Assembly: GCA_964437445.1 (NCBI GenBank)
Contig: CAYTGR010000010.1
Coordinates: 1 to 64,000, forward strand
DNA: 64,000 nucleotides
Source of the DNA: CAYTGR01 sp964437445
Lineage (GTDB): Bacteria; Chloroflexota; Anaerolineae; B4-G1; SLSP01
Direction of reading: 5' to 3'
The notes below the pieces were generated by a model. That model did not search any database, was not told the origin of the DNA, and worked only from the letters and a program-made list of their open reading frames with translations. The position numbers were made by a program, and so were the translations under genes. Positions 1-8,360 of the stretch are shown one piece after another (position 1 is the stretch's first letter; each line of letters opens with the position of its first letter).

Positions 1-85
1 TCACCGCGGAGTATACCATGACTGACCTTTTAAATCAGATGTACGGTAGAGAAAAAATAATCAGGTCACTGCGCCTAACGGACCA

Positions 86-134
86 CCACCGGTCACAGCC
101 AGGCCCCAGGGGGGCAGTTATCTGTGGCCGGTGG
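86..134. terminator. Hairpin upstream of the first gene
   Basis: A 13-base arm at 86-98 pairs with 122-134 with a single G-U pair. No T-run follows, so this is a structured intergenic element or a weak terminator of a gene left of the window. The rest of 1-186 shows no convincing gene or promoter. Confidence 0.35.
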
Positions 135-186
135 TTATAAAGTTGCCACCGTTAAGGCGCTGAGTTAGATAGAAACACCCATCACG

Positions 187-2313
187 ATGATACAGAAACA
201 ACAGAAAACCAGCCTCTCCTCTTTGCCGGATGAAGGCCCACGCTTAACGACTGCCCGGATCATCCTTGCTTTTAACATCGTGGTGCTCATTTTAGGGTTT
301 GGGTGGAACACCTACAACAACTTTATCCTGGGCAGAAAAATGCCGGAAGCCTGGCACGTGGTGGTGCTCTTTCAGGGAGTGCTGTTAGCGCTTTTGGCGA
401 GCGCGATCATCACGCTGATCTGGATTAAAAAATCGCTGCGCTGGGGGATGTGGTTTTTCACGGCTGCAGGCACGGTAGGAGTGGTGGTGATGTGCCTGAC
501 CGCCATTCTGATCGGCGGCGAGACCCGTATCCCCACGATCGCTTTATATTTTCACCTGGGGATTTTTACCCTGGGAATGGTGTTGGGATTTGAAGCCGCG
601 GTTGTCTACGCCGGCGTGGCTACGGTAATTTTAATTGGGTTTGGCCTCCTCCTCCACTTAAACACCATGGGCAGCATCGGGGTAATGATTGCTATGGCCT
701 GGGTTGTGACCGCCCCGGCCTGGCTGGTCAGCGCCCTGACTCAAAGCCTCCGGCGGAGTGAGCACCAGTTCCGCACCATTGTCCGTGAGTCGTTGGATGG
801 CATTCTGGTGGTCCGGCCCACCGACGGCCGGATCCTCAGCGCCAACCAGGCAGCGCAAGCTATCCTGTGTTATGCCGAAGCCGACCTGATCCAAAAGGAG
901 TTGGCGGCTCTGTTTCCGCCCGGCACCGCGCCCGTGCTCGCCGAGCTGGTGGCTGCCCTCCATATCCATAACGCCACGCGGCAGGTTCACGAGATGCTCC
1001 GGGCTGACAGTTCCCTCTGCCCGGTGGAGTGGAGCGCCACGCTGATCCCTTGGGAGAAAAGTGAGGCGCTGCTCATCACGCTGCACGACATCACCCAACG
1101 CCGACGGGCGGAGGCCGAACGCGAACGTTTCACCGAGCTCCTGCGTGCCGCCGCCGACTTGACCGGTCGGATCAACGCCATTCTGGATCCCCGCCAGCTG
1201 CTGGACGAGCTGCTGGTCCAATTGCCACAACGTTTCATGGTGGACCAGGTGACGCTTGATCTGTGGGACGAAACGACCCAAACCCTGTTGCGACGCACTG
1301 CTGGGGAGATCACTCCTGTGCCGGCGACGGCGTTTGCCGCTCCCCTCAGCCCGCGGGCTGAGCCCGGCGCAGTCTCCCGCCGGGCGGCCCTTCAGCGCGC
1401 CATTGTCGTCGTCCATGGGGAAAATCCCGCCGAGACGCCTGCTTCCGTCACAGACACAGGCCGGCCTTCTGAGGTGGCGATTCCCTTGCTCACCCATGGG
1501 CAGCTGTTGGGGGTGCTGCACATCCAGGACCACCGTCCTCAGCGTTTCCAGCCGGCCGACCTGGACGTTTTCACCACGCTGGCCGGCCAGATCGCCACAG
1601 CGCTGGAGAACGCCCGGCTCTTTGCCGCGCTCCAACAAAGTGTAACCCGCCTGCAAGAACTCTCCCGCCGGCTGGTGGAAGTACAGGAAAACGAACGGCG
1701 CTACATTGCCTGCGAGCTGCACGACGAGATCGGCCAGCTGCTCACCGGTCTCAAACTTCTGTTGGACATGGCCGGCCATCCCCCTTTCACAGAGGATAAG
1801 CGCGAGCTGCTGGCGGAAGCCCTGGGGTTGACTACCGACCTGATCAAGCGTGTGCGTGAGCTCTCGCTTGACCTGCGGCCTTCCATGTTGGATAATTTAG
1901 GACTGCTCCCGACGCTGCAATGGTATTTTGGCCGCTATACCACCCAGACCCGGATCCAGGTCAGCTTTGAGCAAACCGGCCTGGAGCGGCGCTTCCCGCC
2001 CTCGGTGGAGACCACTGCCTACCGGATCATCCAGGAAGGGCTGACAAACGTCGCCCGTCACGCCAGCGTGACTGCCGTGAGCGTGCGTCTTTGGGTCACC
2101 CCGGATACGCTGAACGTGCACATTGAGGATCACGGCGCTGGGTTTGATCCCCAGTCCGCGTTGCGGGCGCATAACTCCAGCGGCCTGACCGGGATGCAGG
2201 AACGGGCCGCCCTGTTGGGTGGGCAGTGCCGGGTGGAATCCAGGCCCGGTCAGGGAACCAGAGTCGTCGCACAATTTCCGCTGGCGGAAGGGCCTGAGAC
2301 AAGCCTCGTTTGA
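187..2313 (+). CDS. Membrane sensor histidine kinase, NarL/DesK type (PAS-GAF-HisKA_3-HATPase)
   Basis: The 708-residue protein starts with five or six membrane segments (about residues 24-185). A PAS domain (about 190-305), a GAF domain (about 320-480), a HisKA_3 dimerisation domain and an HATPase_c domain (about 605-700) follow. The phospho-acceptor is His512 in the ELHDEIGQ box. Asn621 lies in the N box, and DHGAGF and the GLTGMQERA segment form the ATP lid. Kinases of this class normally partner a LuxR/NarL-type response regulator, and none is encoded nearby, so the partner is elsewhere. I see no good Shine-Dalgarno before the ATG. The stop precedes tupB by about 150 bases. The ligand cannot be told from sequence. 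Confidence 0.9.
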   Translation: MIQKQQKTSLSSLPDEGPRLTTARIILAFNIVVLILGFGWNTYNNFILGRKMPEAWHVVVLFQGVLLALLASAIITLIWIKKSLRWGMWFFTAAGTVGVVVMCLTAILIGGETRIPTIALYFHLGIFTLGMVLGFEAAVVYAGVATVILIGFGLLLHLNTMGSIGVMIAMAWVVTAPAWLVSALTQSLRRSEHQFRTIVRESLDGILVVRPTDGRILSANQAAQAILCYAEADLIQKELAALFPPGTAPVLAELVAALHIHNATRQVHEMLRADSSLCPVEWSATLIPWEKSEALLITLHDITQRRRAEAERERFTELLRAAADLTGRINAILDPRQLLDELLVQLPQRFMVDQVTLDLWDETTQTLLRRTAGEITPVPATAFAAPLSPRAEPGAVSRRAALQRAIVVVHGENPAETPASVTDTGRPSEVAIPLLTHGQLLGVLHIQDHRPQRFQPADLDVFTTLAGQIATALENARLFAALQQSVTRLQELSRRLVEVQENERRYIACELHDEIGQLLTGLKLLLDMAGHPPFTEDKRELLAEALGLTTDLIKRVRELSLDLRPSMLDNLGLLPTLQWYFGRYTTQTRIQVSFEQTGLERRFPPSVETTAYRIIQEGLTNVARHASVTAVSVRLWVTPDTLNVHIEDHGAGFDPQSALRAHNSSGLTGMQERAALLGGQCRVESRPGQGTRVVAQFPLAEGPETSLV

Positions 2314-2467
2314 GCATCACTTCCCCTACCCGCAAAAGGATCAGGTAGTCGCTGGCTACGGCCCCCTTTTGGGTATCCGGCCCTCCATGACAGCCTCGGC
2401 CCTTTTTGCTTTACTGCCGGCAGAAAAAATTCGCTATTTTCACTTTCGGAGGAATAGTCGGTTTTTT

Positions 2468-3175
2468 ATGGAAGTTCTCTGGCAAGGACTGGTAGAGGGG
2501 CTGCGCCTTTTGTTTAGGGGGGACCCCTATCTGTGGCAGATTATCGGCCGGTCGGCCCAGGTCAGTGGCGTAGCGTTGGCCGTCAGTGCCGTGCTCGGCA
2601 TTCCGTTGGGCGCGTTGTTGGGATTGACCCGCTTTCCAGGCCGGCGACTCGTGCAGGCGCTCGTCTACACCGGCATGGGGTTGCCCCCTGTCGTCGTGGG
2701 GCTGTTGGTCTACCTGCTCCTCTCGCGCAACGGCATTTTGGGACCGCTGAACTGGTCGTGGGTGCCGGAGCTCTTCACGCCGGCGGCGATGATCTGGGCC
2801 CAGGTGATCATCGCTACCCCGCTGGTGATCGGCTTCACGATGGCCGCGGTCGCCGGCGTGGACCCCGAATTGAGCCGCCAGCTGGCCTCCTTAGGCGCTA
2901 CCAGGTTTCAGATCACCTGGGCTGTGCTGAACGAGGCCCGATTAGGCGTCCTGGTTTCCCTCATCGCCGGCCTGGGTAGCATCATCTCCGAGGTCGGCGC
3001 TGTGATGATGGTCGGCGGCAATATTGAGGGCTACACCCGCGTGCTCACCACCGCGATCATGCTGGAGACCCGCCGGGGTAATTTTGACTTTGCCATCGCC
3101 CTGGGGCTGGTGTTATTGTTGCTCTCGTTCGCGATCAATCTGGCGATGACCCAACTGCAAGGAAAAGGCAAATAA
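2468..3175 (+). CDS. tupB: Tungstate-type ABC transporter permease (TupB family)
   Basis: This 235-residue inner-membrane permease has about six membrane segments and the cytoplasmic coupling segment ELSRQLASLGATRFQITW. The segments SEVGAVMMVGGNIEGYTRVLTTAI near the C-terminus are typical of TupB/WtpB oxyanion permeases. The frame is open further upstream into the kinase gene. I chose the ATG at 2468 because a GGAGG lies at 2448-2452 and the family begins with a short amphipathic helix here. It sits six bases before tupC. No substrate-binding protein (TupA) is in the window, so it must be upstream or elsewhere. Tungstate versus molybdate cannot be fully separated from the permease alone. Confidence 0.85.
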   Translation: MEVLWQGLVEGLRLLFRGDPYLWQIIGRSAQVSGVALAVSAVLGIPLGALLGLTRFPGRRLVQALVYTGMGLPPVVVGLLVYLLLSRNGILGPLNWSWVPELFTPAAMIWAQVIIATPLVIGFTMAAVAGVDPELSRQLASLGATRFQITWAVLNEARLGVLVSLIAGLGSIISEVGAVMMVGGNIEGYTRVLTTAIMLETRRGNFDFAIALGLVLLLLSFAINLAMTQLQGKGK

Positions 3176-3181
3176 GGTCCC

Positions 3182-3910
3182 ATGGACGAAGTGCTGTACA
3201 CCTTAGAGAATGTGCAAAAACGCTACGCCGGGCGGACGGTGCTGGCCATTGAGCAGCTCCAGATCCGGCGCGGCGAGATCCTGGCGCTGGTCGGTCCCAG
3301 CGGCGCGGGCAAATCCACCCTGCTGCGGCTGCTCAACTTTCTGGAATACCCTGATGCAGGAACCTTGACTTTCCAGGGGCTCCCCGTCGTCCCGGGGGCC
3401 GTGCCGTTGGCCCTGCGCCGCCAGGTGACCACGGTCTTCCAACGGCCTGCCCTGCTCTCCACCACCGTGGCCCGCAACATCGCCTACGGGCTGCGGTTGC
3501 GCGGCCAGCGCGACGCCCAAACGGAGATCGCCCAACTCCTGGAGCTGATCGGGTTGACGGAGCTGGCCCGCGCGCCGGCTCGCGCGCTTTCCGGCGGCGA
3601 GGCCCAGCGGGTCGCCCTGGCCCGCGCGCTGATTATTCAGCCTACGGTCCTTCTGTTGGACGAACCGACCGCTAACCTGGACCCCTACAACGTCGGGCTG
3701 ATTGAAACCGTGGTGCGCCAGCGCAACCAGGAGGCCGGCACCACTGTCGTGTTGGTGACTCACAACATTTTCCAGGCGCGGCGGTTGGCCCAGCGCGTCG
3801 TCTTTCTGCTCAACGGGCAAGTCGTGGAAGCAGCAGATACCCCCACTTTCTTTACAGCCCCCCGTGATCCCCGCACAGCAGCCTTTGTGCGTGGCGAGAT
3901 GGTCTACTAA
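3182..3910 (+). CDS. tupC: Tungstate-type ABC transporter ATP-binding protein (TupC family)
   Basis: The 242-residue ATPase carries Walker A GPSGAGKST (38-46), the signature LSGGE (136-140), Walker B VLLLDEP (156-162) and the H-loop His194. It follows tupB by six bases, so the two are co-transcribed and should form the nucleotide-binding and membrane parts of one oxyanion importer. It lacks the C-terminal molybdate-binding (MOP/TOBE) extension of ModC, which agrees with a TupC assignment. A strong terminator hairpin (3931-3974) follows directly. Confidence 0.85.
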   Translation: MDEVLYTLENVQKRYAGRTVLAIEQLQIRRGEILALVGPSGAGKSTLLRLLNFLEYPDAGTLTFQGLPVVPGAVPLALRRQVTTVFQRPALLSTTVARNIAYGLRLRGQRDAQTEIAQLLELIGLTELARAPARALSGGEAQRVALARALIIQPTVLLLDEPTANLDPYNVGLIETVVRQRNQEAGTTVVLVTHNIFQARRLAQRVVFLLNGQVVEAADTPTFFTAPRDPRTAAFVRGEMVY

Positions 3911-3930
3911 GCTCAATCGCCAGGATCAGT

Positions 3931-3974
3931 CGGCCCGCCCGCAGATCACTCTAACCTGCGGGCGGGCCGGTTTT
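3931..3974 (+). terminator. Rho-independent terminator after tupC
   Basis: A perfect 14-base GC-rich stem (3931-3944 with 3956-3969) has an 11-base loop and is followed by TTTT. It separates the transporter from the storage-protein gene, which has its own promoter. Confidence 0.85.
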
Positions 3975-4025
3975 AACCCGCGGACCTGATTTTGCGCTCC
4001 TGTAACAGCGCGGGAATACCCTGGT

Positions 4026-4054
4026 TTGACATTCTCCCCTGGCTATGCTATAAC
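4026..4054 (+). promoter_or_regulatory. Sigma-70-type promoter of the MoSto-like gene
   Basis: TTGACA (4026-4031), a 17-base spacer and TATAAC (4049-4054) lie just upstream of the Shine-Dalgarno GGAGG at 4064-4068. The gene is therefore transcribed independently of tupBC. Confidence 0.75.
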
Positions 4055-4072
4055 TTTTCTAACGGAGGTACT

Positions 4073-4909
4073 ATGGGACTGAAAAAAGACCCCACCGGCC
4101 GGTTGCACATAGAGTCCCCCCTGATGGGCGAATCCCTCATGCGGAAACAGCTGCTGGAGCAAACCGAAACCGACCTCCTTTTTCGGATGATGCCCGACCT
4201 GCCGGTGATCAAGTTGGGCGGGCAATCGGTCATTGACCGGGGCCGGGCGGTCGTCGTGCCGCTCCTGGAGGAGATCGTCACCGCGCGGCAGGAGTACGAC
4301 CTGCTGCTCCTCACCGGTGGCGGGACCCGCTCCCGGCACGCCTACGCCATCGCGCTGGATTTGGGGATGCCCACCGGCGTGCTCGCTCAATTGGGGGCCA
4401 GCATCAGCGAGCAAAACGCGCTGATGATCGCCCTGCTGCTGGCACCCTACGGCGGCATCAAAATCGGCCACGACGATCTGGTCAAGCTGCCCGCTTACCT
4501 GCGCCTGGGCGACATCCCGGTCATGCACGCGATGCCGCCCTACGGGCTGTGGGAGGAACCGCCGGACGTGGGCCGCATCCCCCCTCACCGCACCGACGCG
4601 GGCGCTTTCCTCACCGCTGAAGTCCTGGGCGCGCGCCGCTGCATCCTGGTCAAGGACGAACGCGGGCTGTACACCGACGATCCCAAGCGTAACCCGGCGG
4701 CCAGGTTCATCCCGGAGATCTCTGCCGGCGATCTGCTGGCGCTGGACCTGCCCGATCTCCCGGTGGAACGTTCCATGCTCGCGGCCATGGAGCGGGCGCG
4801 CTCCGTGACCGAGGTGCTCATCGTCAATGGACGCGAACCGGGTGCCCTGACAGCCGCGTTGCGCGGCGAGAACCCGGGCACGCGGATCTATGGGCGGCGT
4901 GAGGTGTGA
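4073..4909 (+). CDS. Molybdenum/tungsten storage protein (MoSto)-like amino-acid-kinase-fold protein
   Basis: This 278-residue protein has the amino-acid kinase fold of UMP kinase, with the signatures of the Azotobacter MoSto subunits. These are VIKLGGQSVIDRGRA (45-59), TGGGTRSRH (81-89), the segment GVLAQLGASISEQNA, GRIPPHRTDAGAFLTAE (167-183), VKDERGLYTDDP (193-204) and VNGREPGALTAAL. MoSto builds a hexameric cage that packs polyoxomolybdate or polyoxotungstate using ATP. The ATG at 4073 follows GGAGG by four bases, and an upstream in-frame ATG is rejected because it lies before the promoter. The neighbouring tupBC genes supply the oxyanion. A single subunit gene is seen, so a homohexamer is possible. 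A plain uridylate kinase is less likely given the residues shared with MoSto. Confidence 0.8.
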   Translation: MGLKKDPTGRLHIESPLMGESLMRKQLLEQTETDLLFRMMPDLPVIKLGGQSVIDRGRAVVVPLLEEIVTARQEYDLLLLTGGGTRSRHAYAIALDLGMPTGVLAQLGASISEQNALMIALLLAPYGGIKIGHDDLVKLPAYLRLGDIPVMHAMPPYGLWEEPPDVGRIPPHRTDAGAFLTAEVLGARRCILVKDERGLYTDDPKRNPAARFIPEISAGDLLALDLPDLPVERSMLAAMERARSVTEVLIVNGREPGALTAALRGENPGTRIYGRREV

Positions 4910-5017
4910 TAGCGGTCGCCATCACGCTTCACACTGCGGTTGGAGACCAGGCGCTCCGGCAAGAGCTAACCGGGATTCTTCCATCAGTTGCAATTGCAAG
5001 CACAGGAGGCATAAGCG

Positions 5018-5545
5018 ATGGCCGATAAGGCAGTCACCACCAACTGGGTTTCGGCTGAATTCTTTGCCGGAGGCTACCGCATCTCCGGGATGTATGACGC
5101 TCGCCATCGGCTGCTGGGGGATATCATCTACGACAAAAGTGTCTCGTTGGTGCTCGTCAACGAGGTCTACATCTCACCGATTGGTCGCCCGGCCGAGATC
5201 GGCACCCATTACACCAACGCCGCCTGCATCAAAGCTAACCTGCACTTCCTCCTGACTCTGGAAGAAGATGACGCGCTGCGCCGCGACCAGCGCTACGGCA
5301 ATTACAAGCTGATGCAGCTGGTCCCGGTGGTCATCACCGTGCCCTTTTTTGAAATCACCGGGGCGATACGCATTATTGGGCGGTTTGAGCTGGTCCCCTT
5401 CCTATCACTACAGACCGAATCCTACATCACTCTGGCAAACGTCACGGCTCGTTCTGCCGTGCATCCCGACGTCAGTTTCCACGGCGGGGGAGCGATCGTC
5501 AATCGTAACCAGATTATTTCCTTTGGGCTCAACCAACAACCCTAG
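5018..5545 (+). CDS. Conserved-looking protein of unknown function
   Basis: I do not recognise this 175-residue soluble protein. It has no signal peptide or membrane segment and is rich in beta-strand-like sequence (SLVLVNEVYISPIG, VPVVITVPFFEITG). A good AGGAGG at 5004-5009 precedes the ATG at 5018. It lies between the MoSto-like gene and a receiver/CpaE-like gene, on the same strand with gaps of about 110 and 40 bases. The order may mean it is co-transcribed with the latter. No function is proposed. Confidence 0.7.
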   Translation: MADKAVTTNWVSAEFFAGGYRISGMYDARHRLLGDIIYDKSVSLVLVNEVYISPIGRPAEIGTHYTNAACIKANLHFLLTLEEDDALRRDQRYGNYKLMQLVPVVITVPFFEITGAIRIIGRFELVPFLSLQTESYITLANVTARSAVHPDVSFHGGGAIVNRNQIISFGLNQQP

Positions 5546-5586
5546 CTCGTCGCCGCGAGGTTGAATATCAAAAAGGGAGGTACTAC

Positions 5587-6672
5587 GTGGCGCGTGTACT
5601 GATCGTTGACGACAACGTAGACATGCTGGAAATGCTGCGGGTGATGCTCCAGCGCATGGGGCATGAGGTCATTCTCAGCGCCGATGGCAAGGACGGCCTG
5701 ACGAAAGCTGTGACTGAAATGCCGGACCTGGCCATCGTGGACGTGATGATGCCGGGCCTCAGCGGCTATGATGTCGTCCGGCAACTGCGCGCCGACCGGC
5801 GGACGGCCAATCTGGCGATCATGATCCTGACCGCCCGCGGACAGCCGGTAGATCGCATGGCCGCCTTAGAGGCCGGAGCGGATGACTATATGGCCAAACC
5901 GGTCAAACCGGCTGAACTCCTGCAACATCTGGAACAGCTGTTGGAACACGGCAGCCAGAAAGCGAGCGGGAAAATCTTCTCAGTCTTCAGCTTGCGCGGC
6001 GGGATTGGCACGACGACGGTGGCGGTGAACCTGGCCCTGCTCCTGCGCCTGGCGGGCGAGACGACATTAGCGGACCTCTCGCTCAATGCCGGACACTGCG
6101 CGCTCGCGCTGGGGATGCGGCCAGAGCGCCACTGGGGCCTGCTATTGGAAGGGCAAGAGGTACCGGTAGAAAAACTCCTGCTGCCCCATCCCTCCGGGCT
6201 GAAATTGCTGGCCACCCCGCCGTTGCCGGTGCGGGCCGCCTGGTTCTCCGAGGATGAAGTACAGGCCCTATTGGAAAAGCTGGCTGCGCAGGCCGAGTAC
6301 GTGATTGTGGATACGCCGCCGGTGCTCAGTCCGGAGATTTTGCGGATTCTGGACCTGGCTTACGGGATTTTCCTCATCAGCGGCGACGATCCTCCGGGCC
6401 TTCAGACCACGTTGGCGACGTTGCAGGTCCTGCAAGACTACCGCAGCCGGATCTCGGTCGTGATCAATGCTCCCAGCCCGGCGCCGCATCCCCCCCTGGA
6501 AGCACTCCAGAAGGTGCTCAAGATGCCCATCGCCAGCGAGATCCCCTTTGATCCGGCCCAGGTACCGGCGTTGCGACGGAGCGCGCCGCTGGCGCTGAGC
6601 CAACCGGAGACGCCGCTCGTAGCCGCCCTGAAGCAACTTGCGATCCAGATCATCGGGCCGCAGGCCAAGTAG
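5587..6672 (+). CDS. Response-regulator receiver fused to CpaE/ParA-like ATPase domain
   Basis: The 361-residue protein starts at GTG after GGGAGG (5575-5580). Residues 1-120 are a receiver domain with acidic residues at 8-9, phospho-acceptor Asp52 and conserved Lys104. Residues 128-355 form a MinD/ParA-like domain of the CpaE/TadZ kind, a family that places Flp/Tad pilus machinery at the cell pole. The deviant Walker A motif reads RGGIGTTT (137-144), so both the signature lysine and the P-loop lysine are missing. ATP hydrolysis is probably lost, though nucleotide binding may remain. No tad/cpa pilus genes lie nearby. Confidence 0.8.
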   Translation: MARVLIVDDNVDMLEMLRVMLQRMGHEVILSADGKDGLTKAVTEMPDLAIVDVMMPGLSGYDVVRQLRADRRTANLAIMILTARGQPVDRMAALEAGADDYMAKPVKPAELLQHLEQLLEHGSQKASGKIFSVFSLRGGIGTTTVAVNLALLLRLAGETTLADLSLNAGHCALALGMRPERHWGLLLEGQEVPVEKLLLPHPSGLKLLATPPLPVRAAWFSEDEVQALLEKLAAQAEYVIVDTPPVLSPEILRILDLAYGIFLISGDDPPGLQTTLATLQVLQDYRSRISVVINAPSPAPHPPLEALQKVLKMPIASEIPFDPAQVPALRRSAPLALSQPETPLVAALKQLAIQIIGPQAK

Positions 6673-6704
6673 AAAGCCTGCATCTCAGGCCGGTGCGCTG
6701 GCCC

Positions 6705-6743
6705 GACCGCCGACCACGACCAGGAAGTCGTCGGTCGGCGGTC
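6705..6743. terminator. Hairpin between convergent genes
   Basis: A stem of about 16 bases with one bulge and a six-base loop lies between the CpaE-like gene and the convergent nitroreductase. There is no clear T-run. It probably acts as a bidirectional terminator. Confidence 0.4.
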
Positions 6744-6767
6744 CAGTTTACCCGGTCAGCACCAGCT

Positions 6768-7280
6768 TTACCAGCGCTCGTAGCGCACCAGGTCGGCCAG
6801 CGGCTTGCGCACTTTAGCGCCGGCTGCATCGGCCGGATAACCGAGCGGCGTGAAGACCACCGGTTCCACCCCCTCCGGCAAGCCCAACACCTCCCGCGCG
6901 GCCGCAGGATCAAAAGCCGCGATCCAACAGGTCCCCAGTCCCAGGTCCGTGGCCGCCAGCACCAGATGATCCATCACAATGGCTGCATCTACATCGGTGT
7001 AGTTCTTGCCGTCCTGCCGCCGGGTCCACCCTTGAGCCGGGAGCGCGCAGAGCGCGATGACCAGCGGCGCCTGCACGAACCAATCGCGGCTGTAGATGCG
7101 CTTCAATTCGGCCTCCCGGCCCGCCGTGTGTATCACCACGATTTGGATCGGTTGCTTGTTAGCGGCCGTCGGGGCCAGGCGGGCCGCCTGTAACATCAGC
7201 TGCAACTTCTCTTCCTCCACCGGTTGAGACCGGTAGGAGCGTACACTATAGCGCTCCTGCACCAATTGAAAGAACTCCAT
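6768..7280 (-). CDS. Nitroreductase family protein (FMN-dependent)
   Basis: The 170-residue protein begins MEFFQLVQERYSVRSY, the usual N-terminus of the NfnB/FRase-type nitroreductases. ARLAPTAANKQP (FMN phosphate binding) and LAATDLGLGTCWIAAFDP (second FMN segment) follow, and PLGYPADA lies near the end. It should be a homodimeric flavoprotein that reduces nitro compounds, quinones or related acceptors with NAD(P)H. An in-frame start exists 66 bases upstream. I chose 7280 because AAGGAG lies just before it. A TATAAT on this strand (7323-7328) may be its -10 box. It is divergent from the ArsR-like gene. Confidence 0.88.
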   Translation of the reverse strand: MEFFQLVQERYSVRSYRSQPVEEEKLQLMLQAARLAPTAANKQPIQIVVIHTAGREAELKRIYSRDWFVQAPLVIALCALPAQGWTRRQDGKNYTDVDAAIVMDHLVLAATDLGLGTCWIAAFDPAAAREVLGLPEGVEPVVFTPLGYPADAAGAKVRKPLADLVRYERW

Positions 7281-7322
7281 GGCTGTCTCCTTAAAGCCGC
7301 TCAAGTGGCGAGATATAGCCCT

Positions 7323-7352
7323 ATTATACCAGAAGGACCGTTTCAATGTAGA
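7323..7352 (-). promoter_or_regulatory. Possible promoter of the nitroreductase gene
   Basis: TATAAT on the minus strand (7323-7328) has a weak -35, TCTACA, 18 bases away (7347-7352). Confidence 0.4.
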
Positions 7353-7369
7353 TTAACTCGTTTACCCTC

Positions 7370-7417
7370 TTGACAGAATGGGAACTTATGTTATCATTAT
7401 TGATAATGATAACATAA
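7370..7417 (+). promoter_or_regulatory. Promoter overlapped by a 32-bp palindromic operator
   Basis: TTGACA (7370-7375) and TATCAT (7392-7397) form a promoter with a 16-base spacer. A perfect 15-base inverted repeat (7386-7400 and 7403-7417, two-base centre) covers the -10 box. The arms are ttatgttatcattat and its complement. The position is what autorepression by the downstream ArsR-like regulator would need. Confidence 0.75.
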
Positions 7418-7434
7418 ATCGGAGAGGAGGGATT

Positions 7435-7992
7435 TTGGGATCACAGAAGGCCGATCTGATCCTGCACCCGGCGCGCTTGCAAATTCTCATGGCTTTGGCC
7501 GGCGGTGACCTGACCACGCAGGAGATCGCGGCAGCCGTGTCTTCAGTGCCCAAGCCATCCATCTACCGCCATTTGCGGTTACTGCTGGAGGCCGGCCTGG
7601 TAGAAGTTGTGCAGACCCGGCCCGTGAAAGGGGTGGCGGAAAAAGTCTATCGGCTGGCCCAAGCGCCGCATCTGGGGATGGAGGACCTGGCGGGATTAAC
7701 CCGGGAGGAGTTCCTCCGTTATTTCGCTTCCTATACCGCCACGCTGCTTCAGGGGTTTGCCGATTACGTAGCGGCCGCCGAGGCCGGCCCCCCGGACATG
7801 CTCGCCGACCGGGCCGGCTACACGGAGACGGTGTTTTATGCCACCCCCGAGGAGTTGGATCAATTCGGGCAGGCCCTTAATGCCGCCCTCGTGCCGCTGT
7901 TGCAAAATGAACCGGCGGAAGGTCGCCACCGGCACAAGCTGGCGGTCATCACCCATCCGCTCCGATCGCCGGAGGTCAAGCCCCAGGAATAG
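7435..7992 (+). CDS. ArsR/winged-helix transcriptional regulator
   Basis: This 185-residue regulator has a winged helix-turn-helix at about residues 5-75 (LHPARLQILMALAG, TTQEIAAAVSS, KPSIYRHLRLLLEAGLVEVV). A helical C-terminal domain of unknown ligand follows. The frame is also open from an ATG at 7378, but that would place the palindromic operator inside the coding sequence. I chose the TTG at 7435, which follows GGAGAGGAGG (7421-7430). It probably represses itself and the downstream PLDc_N/ABC genes. No cysteine-rich metal site is visible, so metal sensing is not supported. Confidence 0.8.
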   Translation: MGSQKADLILHPARLQILMALAGGDLTTQEIAAAVSSVPKPSIYRHLRLLLEAGLVEVVQTRPVKGVAEKVYRLAQAPHLGMEDLAGLTREEFLRYFASYTATLLQGFADYVAAAEAGPPDMLADRAGYTETVFYATPEELDQFGQALNAALVPLLQNEPAEGRHRHKLAVITHPLRSPEVKPQE

Positions 7993-8077
7993 CGGGGCAA
8001 GGTAACGTATTACGCATTACGTAGTGCGTATTTCGTCACAGACTAATCGATATTTTCATTAAGTGAGGAAAAATCCT

Positions 8078-8287
8078 ATGGAAGGCTCATTGGATACCAT
8101 CACGCGGCTGTTGCCGCTGCTGATCCCGCTCGTGTTGGTGCAATTGGGGTTGATGATTTTTGCGCTGATTGATTTACTCAAACAGCCGACGCTGCGCGGC
8201 TCCAAATGGCTGTGGCTCTTGATCGTGATCTTTGTCAACATCATCGGCCCTATCCTCTACTTCGTGCTCGCCAAACGGGACGAATAA
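8078..8287 (+). CDS. PLDc_N-domain small membrane protein
   Basis: The 69-residue protein has two membrane helices (LLPLLIPLVLVQLGLMIFALIDLL and LWLLIVIFVNIIGPILYFVLA) and the KRDE tail typical of the phospholipase D N-terminal-like (PLDc_N) family. The ATG at 8078 follows GTGAGGA. Such proteins (for example YxlE of Bacillus) are encoded next to an ABC ATPase and permease, as here. A role in modulating the adjacent transporter or its regulator is inferred. Confidence 0.8.
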   Translation: MEGSLDTITRLLPLLIPLVLVQLGLMIFALIDLLKQPTLRGSKWLWLLIVIFVNIIGPILYFVLAKRDE

Positions 8288-8360
8288 GCCCTGGCCCCCG
8301 CCAACCTGTCAGCCCGCCGACTTGCCGGCTCGCTGATTCGTTTCTTTGAAGGACCCCGAG

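Noticed and set aside
2219..2467. Longer N-terminus for TupB starting inside the kinase gene
   Set aside because: The extra 83 residues are low-quality sequence overlapping the kinase C-terminus; the family starts at 2468.
7386..7417. Fur or Zur box
   Set aside because: The half-site resembles a Fur box, but no iron or zinc genes are nearby and the adjacent regulator is ArsR-like; an autoregulatory operator is simpler.
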